From contig CAMCYP010000030.1 of assembly GCA_945885345.1 (NCBI GenBank), positions 1 through 46,524 of the forward strand: 46,524 nt of DNA, read 5' to 3'. The position numbers were made by a program, and so were the translations under genes. A model generated the notes under the pieces. The model was not told the origin of the DNA. It saw only the letters and a program-made list of their open reading frames with translations, and did not search any database. Positions 9,124 through 20,001 of the stretch are shown piece by piece. This stretch comes from Bordetella parapertussis. Its GTDB lineage: Bacteria > Pseudomonadota > Gammaproteobacteria > Burkholderiales > SG8-41. Position 1 is the stretch's first letter. The number at the start of each line of letters is the position of its first letter.

Positions 9124-9828
9124 TCAGTCACGATTCCCGCCGACCAGGCCGAGAATCTGCAGCAGGCTGGTGAAGATGTTGTACAGCGACACATACAGTG
9201 TCAGCGTGGCCGACACATAGTTGGTTTCACCGCCACGGACGATCGAGTTGATCTGAAACAGGATGATCGCCGACGAGAAGATGATGAATCCGCCGCACAG
9301 CGCCAGTTGCAGCACCGAACTTTGCAGGAAGATATTGGCAAGCACTGCCAGCATGATCACTACGAAGCCGACCAGCAGGAATTTGTTGAGGAAGCTGAAA
9401 TCGCGCTTGGTCGTCGAGGCAATGCCCGACAGCACAAAAAACACCGCAGCCGTGCCGCCGGCCGCCATCATCACCAGCTGTCCGCCGTTGCGCAGCGACA
9501 GGATGCTTTGCAGCAACGGGGCCAGCATTACGCCAAGGAAGGCGGTGAAGCCAAGCAGCAGGCCGACGCCGAGCACGCTGTCACGGTTTTTCTCGATCGC
9601 GAATATCCAGCCGTAGAACACGGCCAGCATGACCAGCATCGACATCATCGGGCTGGCGCGCATGAAGCTGAAATTGATGAAGTTCGTGCCGACCGCGGCG
9701 CCGATCACCGTGGGGATCAGTGAAATCGCGAGCAGCAAATAGGTATTGCGAAGAACCTTGTTCTGCTGGACGGCAATGTCGGACGTGCCGGCAGAGTAAG
9801 TCGTTCCAGTGTGCAGGTCAGGTTGCAT
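9124..9828 (-). CDS. Bax inhibitor-1 / YccA family membrane protein
   Basis: 234 aa with seven hydrophobic segments, for example LLLAISLIPTVIGAAVG, MSMLVMLAVFYGWIFAI, VGLLLGFTAFLGVMLAPLL, GTAAVFFVLSGIAS and LVGFVVIMLAVLANIF. It closes with SLYNIFTSLLQILG, the family's C-terminal signature. YccA-type members are inner-membrane proteins, and the E. coli one is a substrate and modulator of FtsH. The start at 9828 gives the usual MQPDLHT-type hydrophilic leader. It is convergent with rlmD and monocistronic. Confidence 0.93.
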   Translation of the reverse strand: MQPDLHTGTTYSAGTSDIAVQQNKVLRNTYLLLAISLIPTVIGAAVGTNFINFSFMRASPMMSMLVMLAVFYGWIFAIEKNRDSVLGVGLLLGFTAFLGVMLAPLLQSILSLRNGGQLVMMAAGGTAAVFFVLSGIASTTKRDFSFLNKFLLVGFVVIMLAVLANIFLQSSVLQLALCGGFIIFSSAIILFQINSIVRGGETNYVSATLTLYVSLYNIFTSLLQILGLVGGNRD

Positions 9829-10065
9829 GGTAATGGGGCTCCAAAGTTGACTAAATCAGTCACAGGTAAGACTACTCAAAGGCCGCTAAAGTTGCAATTG
9901 ATATTGGCCGGTTTTCAAGGTGTTTGGGTCACGCAAGCAATTGATAATGCGTGATATTATTTTGCGTAATCGATGCCGGAGCGGTGTGTGGATGGGGTTT
10001 GAGGCTACAATGCGCCCCCTCGGCTGTCAGGGCGACTGTTCGGTGGCTGGATGATCGGGAAATAC

Positions 10066-10186
10066 GGAGAGTTGGCAGAGCAGTTGAATGCACCGGTCTT
10101 GGCGCACGCAGTCTGTGCGCTTGCGAGGCTAACTTGCCGCCAGGCAAGTTAAGCACCGAAGGTGCGGCCGGAGCTAAAACCGGCAG
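10066..10186 (+). pseudogene. tRNA-Ser(TGA) 5'-half duplicate split by a 74-nt hairpin-rich insert
   Basis: Bases 10066-10101 match the first 36 nt of the intact tRNA-Ser at 10206-10241 with one difference (A at 10082, G in the intact gene). The match stops in the anticodon loop after CTTG. It resumes after a 74-nt insert (10102-10175) with AAAACCGGCAG (10176-10186), the 3' side of the anticodon arm. The variable arm, T arm and acceptor 3' strand are absent. The insert contains three clean hairpins: GCGCAC/GTGCGC (10102-10120), AACTTGCC/GGCAAGTT (10131-10150) and GCACC/GGTGC (10153-10165). The upstream flank (GGGAAATAC) also resembles that of the intact gene (GGGATAT), so this is a tandem duplication. 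It cannot make a normal tRNA. Confidence 0.85.
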
Positions 10187-10205
10187 AGTGGATGTTTAGG
10201 GATAT

Positions 10206-10295
10206 GGAGAGTTGGCAGAGCGGTTGAATGCACCGGTCTTGAAAACCGGCAGGGCCTCGCGGTCCTCGTGAGTTCGAATCTCACACTCTCCGCCA
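10206..10295 (+). tRNA. tRNA-Ser (anticodon TGA), CCA encoded
   Basis: The 7-bp acceptor stem GGAGAGT/ACTCTCC has discriminator G and encoded CCA (10293-10295). The D arm is TGGCAGAGCGGTTGAATGCA. The anticodon arm is CCGGT CTTGAAA ACCGG with anticodon TGA. A long class II variable arm is present, and the T arm is GTGAG TTCGAAT CTCAC. It is the integration target of the downstream island: its last 21 nt are attL. Confidence 0.97.
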
Positions 10296-10296
10296 G
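10276..10296 (+). repeat. attL: 3' end of tRNA-Ser(TGA)
   Basis: GAATCTCACACTC followed by TCCGCCAG is repeated in the same orientation at 40120-40139 with one missing T. It spans the 3' T-arm strand, acceptor strand and CCA of the tRNA, the classical attachment segment of P4-type integrases. Confidence 0.85.
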
Positions 10297-10410
10297 TTAC
10301 TGGTTCCAGTAACTTCCAGTAGCGTCCGATAAAGTCCTGTAATTTAATGTTTTTAAACAAAAAAATATAGATTATCCGTTTTGAGGATACCCAGATGGTC
10401 CCTTGACATC

Positions 10411-10471
10411 TGACGGTAACTGACGGTAACTTTGAAGACAGTTACCGCCAATCTCCAGAAAGTTACCGTCA
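10411..10471. repeat. Left arm-type sites / operator cluster at the integrase start
   Basis: There are two perfect head-to-tail copies of TGACGGTAAC (10411-10420, 10421-10430) and two copies in inverse orientation, GTTACCGCCA (10441-10450) and GTTACCGTCA (10462-10471). The last runs into the integrase ATG. The same motif recurs at the far right end of the island (40064-40085). The position fits integrase arm-type binding sites, which would also let the integrase repress itself. Function is inferred. Confidence 0.7.
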
Positions 10472-11682
10472 TGCCGCTGACTGCCATAGCGATCCGCAAT
10501 GCGAAGCCTGGCAAAAAGCCCGTGCGTCTTTACGATTCGGGCGGACTCTACCTGGAAATTTCTCCTGCTGGCGGCCGCTGGTGGCGATTCGCTTATCGCT
10601 TCGGGGGAAAGCGCAAGTTGATCTCCCTCGGAGTGTTCAAAGATGTTCCGCTGGCTGTGGCACGCGCGCGACGCGACGCTGCGCGCAGATTGTTGGCCGA
10701 TGGCAAGGACCCTGGCGCTAAGCGCAAGTCAGATAAACGCGAAATCGCCGACCGGGCTGCGAACAATTTTGAGGCAGTCGCGCGTGAGTGGTACCAAAAA
10801 CAAGTGCACACTTGGGTTTCCTCCCACGCCGCAGACGTATTGCGGCGGCTTGAATACAACCTGTTCCCGGAAATCGGGTCAACCGCCATTGCTGATTTGA
10901 CAGCTCCGGTGGTGCTCTCGGTACTCCGAAAGATCGAGCATCGCGGTGCCCATGATTTGGCGCATCGGGTATTGCAGGTTTCGGGGCAGATTTTCCGCTA
11001 CGGTATCGCCACCGGGCGTTGCGAGCGTGATCTGTCCACTGACCTACGCGGTGCACTCGCCCCACACAGAGCTAAGCATCAGGCGGCCATTACTCCTGAG
11101 GAACTGCCTGATCTGTTGCGCGCCATCGATGGTTACGCGGAGCTCGGCGACCGACTGACCAGCCTGGCACTGCGACTCCTGGCGCTGACCTTTGTCCGTA
11201 CTGGCGAGTTGATTGGCGCGCAGTGGGTGGAATTTGATCTTGATTCAGCGGCGTGGATCATCCCGGCAGAGCGGATGAAAATGAAAATGGAGCATGTGGT
11301 GCCGCTGTCTCGGCAGGCAGTAGAACTATTGCGGGACTTGCGCCCTGTTGACGGCGGAGGCCGCTTTGTTTTCCCGGGCCGAAATCCGGATAAACCCATC
11401 AGTAACAACACGATGCTGTTTGCGCTGTATAGATTGGGATACAAAGGCAAGATGACTGGGCACGGTTTTCGCAGCGTAGCCTCAACGATGCTCAATGAGG
11501 CAGGATTTCGTGCGGACGTGATCGAACGACAACTGGCACACGGCGAGCGCAATGCGATCCGGGGCGCCTATAACCGCGCCGAGTATTTGTCAGAGCGGAA
11601 AGCCATGATGCAGCAGTGGGCCGACATGCTCGACGCCCTTGCGCAAGGGGCCCAAGTTATTCCCTTGCAGCGGCGCGCGTAA
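10471..11682 (+). CDS. int: P4-type tyrosine site-specific integrase
   Basis: 403 aa from ATG 10471. A TTG 39 bp upstream is also in frame, but MPLTAIAIRNAKPGKKPVRLYD is the usual N-terminus of the family (DUF4102 arm-binding domain). The catalytic residues are visible: Arg in FVRTGELIGAQW, HGFRS with the His-x-x-Arg pair, the second His in LAHGERN, and the tyrosine nucleophile in RGAYNRAEY. It lies 175 bp after tRNA-Ser(TGA) and reads away from it, as P4-type integrases do, so it is the enzyme that inserted the island. It looks intact. Confidence 0.95.
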   Translation: MPLTAIAIRNAKPGKKPVRLYDSGGLYLEISPAGGRWWRFAYRFGGKRKLISLGVFKDVPLAVARARRDAARRLLADGKDPGAKRKSDKREIADRAANNFEAVAREWYQKQVHTWVSSHAADVLRRLEYNLFPEIGSTAIADLTAPVVLSVLRKIEHRGAHDLAHRVLQVSGQIFRYGIATGRCERDLSTDLRGALAPHRAKHQAAITPEELPDLLRAIDGYAELGDRLTSLALRLLALTFVRTGELIGAQWVEFDLDSAAWIIPAERMKMKMEHVVPLSRQAVELLRDLRPVDGGGRFVFPGRNPDKPISNNTMLFALYRLGYKGKMTGHGFRSVASTMLNEAGFRADVIERQLAHGERNAIRGAYNRAEYLSERKAMMQQWADMLDALAQGAQVIPLQRRA

Positions 11683-11748
11683 GTATCCAACTAGACGATG
11701 CCGGCATCAGGCGGTCCCGGTCGAACAAGCGGTACGGCACCGGCAGCT

Positions 11749-12189
11749 TTAGGGTGAAAAGAACACAATTTTTCCGGCATTAGCGATACAGCGTAGCCTC
11801 CAATTATCCCCGTGTTTCAGATGATCACAGGTCAGCGTTGCGCCATCATCGGAATTCAGTGTGGTGGTCCCGAAAAAAAACAGCACTTCCTGCTTGATGT
11901 TCCGATGTTTGTGTCCCGGCTGCCATCCAAACTGGACGGCTTGTTCGTCAGTGGCCTGTTTGCTTGGTTTGATGACCTGGCCGCTGTAGATTTTTCTGTC
12001 AAGCAGAACGCTTATTTGTGCGCTGTCGTGCAGGATTTGGCTGGTCACAATGGCTGAAGCATCGATACTGGAGTCAGGCTTGAGTTTTAACGTCTGCTGG
12101 CATCCCGTTAGCGTGACCAATACGATGGCAGTGCCGAGAGTCGCGAGAGGGAACTTTGAACGTTGTATTCCAAGGTATTTTGAGTTCAT
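11749..12189 (-). CDS. Putative lipoprotein at the end of the czc-like gene string
   Basis: 146 aa from ATG 12189, which has AGGA about 10 nt upstream; a TTG further upstream is in frame but less likely. A signal sequence with hydrophobic core LATLGTAIVLVT leads to the lipobox LTGC, so an outer- or inner-membrane lipoprotein is expected. The mature part has no motif I recognise; it contains HGDNWRLRCIANAGKIVFF near the end. It is the last leftward gene after czcA (95-bp gap). A metal role is only inferred from context. Confidence 0.65.
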   Translation of the reverse strand: MNSKYLGIQRSKFPLATLGTAIVLVTLTGCQQTLKLKPDSSIDASAIVTSQILHDSAQISVLLDRKIYSGQVIKPSKQATDEQAVQFGWQPGHKHRNIKQEVLFFFGTTTLNSDDGATLTCDHLKHGDNWRLRCIANAGKIVFFSP

Positions 12190-12284
12190 TGAGATAAATC
12201 CTGACAAATATGTGGGGAATTGAGCTGGCCTTGTTCAGTGCGAGGAAAATACCCGTCCTGATCAGGGATGAGATGCGGCATGAG

Positions 12285-15443
<3,159 letters not shown>

Positions 15444-15785
15444 TTATACGGCGGCTGCGCCGCGTTCATCGGTGCCAATCCGCACCACTTGCGATACTTC
15501 GCTGATGGCGATGACACCATCGCCGGGGCGGCCGGTATGAGCGGCACTGCTGATGGCATTGCTTATCCGTGCAGCCAGCTCATCCGAGCAGAGGAGAAAC
15601 ACCATTACGTTGTCGTGCTCCTCGATGTTCCACTCGACGGGTTTGTAGGCGTGTCCAACTCCCCGTCCACGGCTCTCGCCCTTGACTCGAAGCAGGGTGA
15701 GTCCGGGGAAGTGGCCCAGTTCGTGCAGCGCGTGTTCGACCCGTTCTACCGCGACCGGCCGGATGATGGCGATGATCTGTTTCAT
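15444..15785 (-). CDS. PII-like signalling protein inserted between czcB and czcA
   Basis: 113 aa from ATG 15785, which has a strong GAGGAGA ribosome site. It has the GlnB/GlnK fold pattern: MKQIIAIIRPVAVERVEHAL at the start, a T-loop-like stretch GESRGRGVGHAYKP, and the C-terminal block GRPGDGVIAISEVSQVVRIGTDERG, close to the PII B- and C-loop signature. The uridylylated T-loop Tyr of classical PII is not obvious. This fits the PII-NG subgroup known to sit in heavy-metal RND operons; the mechanism there is not established. Spacing to czcB is 10 bp and to czcA 12 bp, so it is inside the operon. Confidence 0.88.
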   Translation of the reverse strand: MKQIIAIIRPVAVERVEHALHELGHFPGLTLLRVKGESRGRGVGHAYKPVEWNIEEHDNVMVFLLCSDELAARISNAISSAAHTGRPGDGVIAISEVSQVVRIGTDERGAAAV

Positions 15786-15795
15786 GGTGTTCTCC

Positions 15796-17313
15796 TCAAT
15801 GGTCGTGGCTGGCGCCGGCCTTGCCGATGTCCGCCTTGAGTACAAAGCTGTTGGTTGCCGCGTAGCGCGTTCCGGGATTCAGGCCCTTGACGATTTCAAC
15901 TGACTCGCCGTCGCTGCGCCCCAGTTCCACCGGCCGCACCTCAAACACGTCGCCGAAGCGGGCAAACACGACTTTCCAGTCGCGCAGCATCTGGATGGCG
16001 GTCAACGGCACGGCGACGGCCACTTCCGTTTCGTCCTGTACTACATCGATGCTGACGAACAGCCCCGGCCGCCAGCGCTGGTCGGGATTGCGCAGCGTCA
16101 CCCGCGCTTTCGCGGTCCGGGTCTGTTCTCCGATCAGTGCGCCGACATGGGAAATCACGCCATCGGCTTCGGCGCCGAGGGCTGCTGCCTTGACCTTGAC
16201 CTTCTGGCCAACCTTTACACGGTTCAAGTCGGCGGGGAAGATCGTCATGTCAGCCCAGACTGTGGCCAGATCGGCGATGACATACATCCCCGCCTCAGCA
16301 CCAACGGCTTCGCCGGCGGAGATTTTTTTCTCGATCACCACGCCGTCTATCGGTGCGCGGATTTCCATTCGGGTCAGTCCATTGAGATTCTGGCGCTGCA
16401 GCGCTTCCCGTGAAAATCCCAGTCCGATGAGTTTTTGTTCGGCGTTGCGTTGCGCGATCTCGGCCTCACTCAGCGCCTGCCGGCTGGCGAGGTAATCCTG
16501 TTCGGCGGAAATCTTCTCTTCCCACAGCCTTTTTTCACGATCGAAGGTCGTGCGGGCCAGGGCCAGCCGTTGTTGCGCGGCCAGATACTCACCTTTCAGG
16601 CCGCCGAGATCCTGACTTTCGAGGACGGCCAGAACATCGCCGCGTTTGACACGGTCGCCGAGGCTGGTGCCTGCGCTGACGATGACTCCGCTGAGTCGCG
16701 GCACCACGCGCACGACACGATCCTGATTGAACTGGATTTCACCCTGCAATTGCAGCGTGGAGCGGATGCGCGCTGGTGCGGCGGTGCCGATCTCGATGCC
16801 GGCCGTTTTGGCAGTGGCCTCATCCATGCTGATCCGGCCTTCAATCTGCTCGTAGGTCCAGTCGTGACGCTGCCCCTGATATTCGGCGCTGACCTGCACC
16901 GCGAACGAGTGCGGTTCTTCGATCTCCTTGTCGCTACGCAGATAGTCTTTTTGCCCGGTAAATGAGATGGTTTCCGGGCTTGATCCTAATCTATTGATTA
17001 TTATAGATAATTTAACATATGCAGGACTGACCGGTTTGCCGCTGAAGGATGGATAAATCCGGAATTCCGGTGGTGTGTCCTGTTCGTAAATTGTGATTTC
17101 GGCGGCGAAACCACCGTTGCTCAGCAACCGGCCGCCATGGGGACCTTTGTCCGGTTCGGATTTTTTTTCGTCATCGGCATGTTTTTCCGTTTTTTCATCA
17201 TGGCCGTGTTCGTCCGATCCTTTCGACGATGGACCGCCAAACAGGATCAGGAGGCCGATCAACAGGCCCGCAGCGATGATGCCCAGTGTGATTACGGTGG
17301 ATTTTTTGTTCAC
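15796..17313 (-). CDS. czcB: RND periplasmic adaptor (membrane fusion protein), CzcB-like
   Basis: 505 aa, starting at GTG 17313 with AGGAG upstream. It has an N-terminal membrane anchor (VITLGIIAAGLLIGLLILFGG) and then a His/Asp-rich linker (DEHGHDEKTEKHADDEKK) followed by GPHGGRLL, typical of CzcB. The barrel and lipoyl halves flank a helical hairpin (about residues 230-310, LAAQQRLALARTTFDREKRLWEEK). The C-terminal domain ends with a HDH tail. It connects czcA to czcC across the periplasm. A short AT-rich patch of rare codons lies at 16985-17010 (ATA, ATA, AGA, TTA). Confidence 0.93.
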   Translation of the reverse strand: MNKKSTVITLGIIAAGLLIGLLILFGGPSSKGSDEHGHDEKTEKHADDEKKSEPDKGPHGGRLLSNGGFAAEITIYEQDTPPEFRIYPSFSGKPVSPAYVKLSIIINRLGSSPETISFTGQKDYLRSDKEIEEPHSFAVQVSAEYQGQRHDWTYEQIEGRISMDEATAKTAGIEIGTAAPARIRSTLQLQGEIQFNQDRVVRVVPRLSGVIVSAGTSLGDRVKRGDVLAVLESQDLGGLKGEYLAAQQRLALARTTFDREKRLWEEKISAEQDYLASRQALSEAEIAQRNAEQKLIGLGFSREALQRQNLNGLTRMEIRAPIDGVVIEKKISAGEAVGAEAGMYVIADLATVWADMTIFPADLNRVKVGQKVKVKAAALGAEADGVISHVGALIGEQTRTAKARVTLRNPDQRWRPGLFVSIDVVQDETEVAVAVPLTAIQMLRDWKVVFARFGDVFEVRPVELGRSDGESVEIVKGLNPGTRYAATNSFVLKADIGKAGASHDH

Positions 17314-17328
17314 GGTTCAAACTCCTGG

Positions 17329-18678
17329 CTATGGTTTGCTGGTGAGCGGCGTTGTCGCATTCAGCGGACTGCCGATCAGGCGTTCAATTTCGTTATGGCC
17401 GCGGTGGTAGTCCGCCAGCGCTTTCAGGTATTGCGTGCGCGCCTGGAACAAGGTGCGCTGTCCATCCAGCACATCGAGAATGCCGAATTTGCCCAACTGA
17501 TAACCCTTGGTGGCGCCGGCGTAAGCACTGTTTGCGCCGGGCAGGATGTCAGTGCGCAACGTTTCGATCTCTGCGCGGATCGCGCTCAGCCGCTGGAAAC
17601 TCGCGGAGAGGGCGTTGAGCAACCTGTTCTCGGCGGCGCGCTGTTCGTCCCCCGCTTTGTCGAGACGGCGATTGGCTTCGAGGATGCCGCCACGATTGCG
17701 GTCAAAAAGCGGTATCGGAATTGAAACACCCAGCATGTAGGCATGGTCCTCGAACTGGCTGAAGCGCGTCCTGCCGACACTGAGTGTCACGTCCGGTACC
17801 GCTTTGGCTTTTTCGGCATCGACGGCCGCCTGGCGGCGGGCGATTTCGGCATTCCAGCGCGCGAGGTCGGGGTTGTCGCGGATGCGCGCGGCAAGCTGCT
17901 GATAACCGGGCAGTGCCGGCAGCGCTTCCAGGTTTCCGCTTGCACGTTCGAACGAGGGTTCCTGTTCCGCCCACATGGAGGACAGATTTTTGCGCGCGGT
18001 CGCGAGCTGACGCTTGATCTGCTCCATTTCGATCTGCGCGGCCGACAGCGCGAGGCGTGCCTTGGTTTCCTCGATCGGCGAGACCTTGCCGGCCAGCACA
18101 CGTTTGCCGACGGCAGCGGCGACATCCTGCGCCAGCTTCAATGATTCATCGGCGAGCTGGGCCGCCTGCTGTGCGGCCATGGTGTCGATGAAGTATTGCG
18201 ACGTCTGCATCAGCACGTCGATGCGTTTCGCCTCGTAGTCCCAGTTCGCGAGGTCACGATCGGTTTCGGCGATGCGGATGCGGGCCGAGCGTTTGCCGCC
18301 GAGCTCGATCAGTTGCCCGATCTGGATGGACGTGGTGCGGTCGCCGTCCTGTCGCAGGCGCGAGTTGCCAAGGTTATCGCCTGTGAGATCCATGACCGGA
18401 TTGGTCAGCGCGCCGGCTTGCAGCACGGCAGCCTCGCTGGCTCGCAGTTCGTGGGAAAACGCTGACAGTTCGGGGTTGTGTTTCAGCGCCAGCGCAAGGG
18501 CCTGGGACAGCGTCAGTGACGCAATGGATTTATTGTCCGTTGCCGCGGTACGCATGGGCGGGATTTCCGGTTTTACGGTCATGACTGTATCGGCAGCGAT
18601 TGCCGGTCCGCCCGTAATGGGCAGACACACCATGGCTGCTGTGGCCGCGATGAGCGACCATGTATTGCGAAAATTCAT
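17329..18678 (-). CDS. czcC: Outer-membrane factor, CzcC/TolC family
   Basis: 449 aa from ATG 18678 (AGGGA upstream). A signal peptide (LIAATAAMVCLPITGGPAIA) is followed by two OEP repeats with long helices, for example LTLSQALALALKHNPELSAF, the common start of the first repeat, and NPDLARWNAEIARRQAAVDAEKAKAVPDVTLSVG in the second. It forms the trimeric outer-membrane channel of the CBA pump with the next two structural genes. czcB follows after 15 bp. Confidence 0.93.
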   Translation of the reverse strand: MNFRNTWSLIAATAAMVCLPITGGPAIAADTVMTVKPEIPPMRTAATDNKSIASLTLSQALALALKHNPELSAFSHELRASEAAVLQAGALTNPVMDLTGDNLGNSRLRQDGDRTTSIQIGQLIELGGKRSARIRIAETDRDLANWDYEAKRIDVLMQTSQYFIDTMAAQQAAQLADESLKLAQDVAAAVGKRVLAGKVSPIEETKARLALSAAQIEMEQIKRQLATARKNLSSMWAEQEPSFERASGNLEALPALPGYQQLAARIRDNPDLARWNAEIARRQAAVDAEKAKAVPDVTLSVGRTRFSQFEDHAYMLGVSIPIPLFDRNRGGILEANRRLDKAGDEQRAAENRLLNALSASFQRLSAIRAEIETLRTDILPGANSAYAGATKGYQLGKFGILDVLDGQRTLFQARTQYLKALADYHRGHNEIERLIGSPLNATTPLTSKP

Positions 18679-18825
18679 GCTGATCCCTTCCAAAGGCGCC
18701 CGGCGGCATGGGCCGGGTGCGTAGAGCAGTGGAGAACGGAATGGCTGCGGCAGACGGTCAACAGACCGGCTCGCACCGGCGCCGGAGTGACCGGTGTGGT
18801 GCGTGCAGCGCAGCAGGATCAGCGA

Positions 18826-19257
18826 TTAACGCGGAGGTCTGAAGGGGGCTTCGGTCGAGCTGTCGGGCATGAGCGCCACGTGAAATGCAGTCGGCGGACC
18901 CGATGTGGAAGGCGGGAAGACCAGGGGACTTGTGGTCACGTGGCACTGGAAAAAATGGCTGGCGTGGCAATCATGCTGGATTTGCGGCTTGCCGGAGGGC
19001 TGGTCCGGTACGGATTGCGGGTGGTCCTGCGATCCGGCGTCGTGCAACGCGGCGAGATGGCTTTTTTCATGCTCCAGCCAGTCGGTCGAAGCAGCAAGAC
19101 CGGCACCTGTCGCCAGAATGTTGGCGACAAAAACGGCGAGCAGCAGGGCCGCGACCCGGAGCTTGAGATGCTGAAATCGGCGAGAGAGCGAAATCACGAT
19201 GCGCGGCACTCTAACATAACGAGGATTGTCGTCCAAACGCAGGCAGGCACTTTTCAT
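18826..19257 (-). CDS. Small exported His/Cys-rich protein, CzcI-like position
   Basis: Up to 143 aa from ATG 19257. A GTG at 19197 (VISLSRRF) is an alternative start that leaves a more usual signal sequence (LRVAALLLAVFVANILATGAGLA). The mature part is rich in metal ligands: HEKSHLAALHD, DHPQ, and HDCHASHFFQCH. A short His-rich secreted protein directly upstream of czcC matches the place of CzcI in czc operons, where it is thought to act in periplasmic metal sensing or buffering. The homology is not strong enough for a firm name. Confidence 0.65.
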   Translation of the reverse strand: MKSACLRLDDNPRYVRVPRIVISLSRRFQHLKLRVAALLLAVFVANILATGAGLAASTDWLEHEKSHLAALHDAGSQDHPQSVPDQPSGKPQIQHDCHASHFFQCHVTTSPLVFPPSTSGPPTAFHVALMPDSSTEAPFRPPR

Positions 19258-19335
19258 GCGGCAAGGATAAAAAGCTCAAGGGTTGGAAGCAGCCGGGATT
19301 TTCTTGTGCCAGGTATCAAAATGATTGCTTTGTTG

Positions 19336-19992
19336 TCAGTAGCTGGCCCGGATTTCTTCAGCCACCTGTTGGGCCAGTCCTTCCGGACTAAAGTTCCGCA
19401 GCGGCTTGCCGTTGATGAAAAAAGTGGGCGTCCTGCGGACATCCAGCTTGAGGAGGTCGTCCATGTCCCTGCGGATGTGGGCCTTGATCGCGGGATTCTC
19501 GATGTCCTTGCGGGCGCGTTCGATGTCCAGCCCCGTGCCGCCGAGGAGTTCCCACACCATTTCGGGTTTCGGTTTTGCGTGATCGGCCCATTGGGACTGG
19601 GTTTCCAGCAGTCTTTCCAGAACCTTGACGTAAATGTCCATGCCCTGCAGCCTCGCTGCTTCGAGCAGCATCGAGACTCGGTCGGAGCCGGTATGGAACG
19701 GAGCGTAACGCAGCAATAAGCGGACTTGCGCCTTGTTGGCATCGAGTACCGCCTTTACATGGGGATGAAAGGCGCGGCAGCCTTCGCAGGCCGGGTCGAA
19801 AAACTCGACGATCTCGACCTTGGCCATGATCGTACCGATGGTTGGAACGTCGCTGCGCTTGAGCGGCGAGTCGGCGGACTGGGCGACCTGCTGCACGGTT
19901 TTCGCCTGCTGGTCTTTATGGTTTTTTGTCGCGAACAGGAAAACGGCGATCATCGCCAGGATGACTGCAGCGAACGGGGTCAATTTTTTCAT
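19336..19992 (-). CDS. DsbA-like thiol-disulfide oxidoreductase
   Basis: 218 aa. An N-terminal hydrophobic segment (FAAVILAMIAVFLFAT) acts as anchor or signal. The thioredoxin-fold active site is CEGC in EFFDPACEGCRAFHP, followed by the inserted helical domain and the cis-Pro loop RRTPTFFINGKPL. It resembles the DsbA/DsbG-like 'thioredoxin domain' proteins of the periplasm. It lies 9 bp after the cation transporter gene and 78 bp before the His/Cys-rich secreted protein, so it may keep metal-binding cysteines of the module in the right redox state (inference). Confidence 0.85.
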   Translation of the reverse strand: MKKLTPFAAVILAMIAVFLFATKNHKDQQAKTVQQVAQSADSPLKRSDVPTIGTIMAKVEIVEFFDPACEGCRAFHPHVKAVLDANKAQVRLLLRYAPFHTGSDRVSMLLEAARLQGMDIYVKVLERLLETQSQWADHAKPKPEMVWELLGGTGLDIERARKDIENPAIKAHIRRDMDDLLKLDVRRTPTFFINGKPLRNFSPEGLAQQVAEEIRASY

Positions 19993-20001
19993 TTTGGTGG
20001 T

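Noticed and set aside
10102..10175. Group I intron in a tRNA anticodon loop
   Set aside because: At 74 nt it is far too short for a self-splicing core, and the 3' exon is missing the variable, T and acceptor arms.
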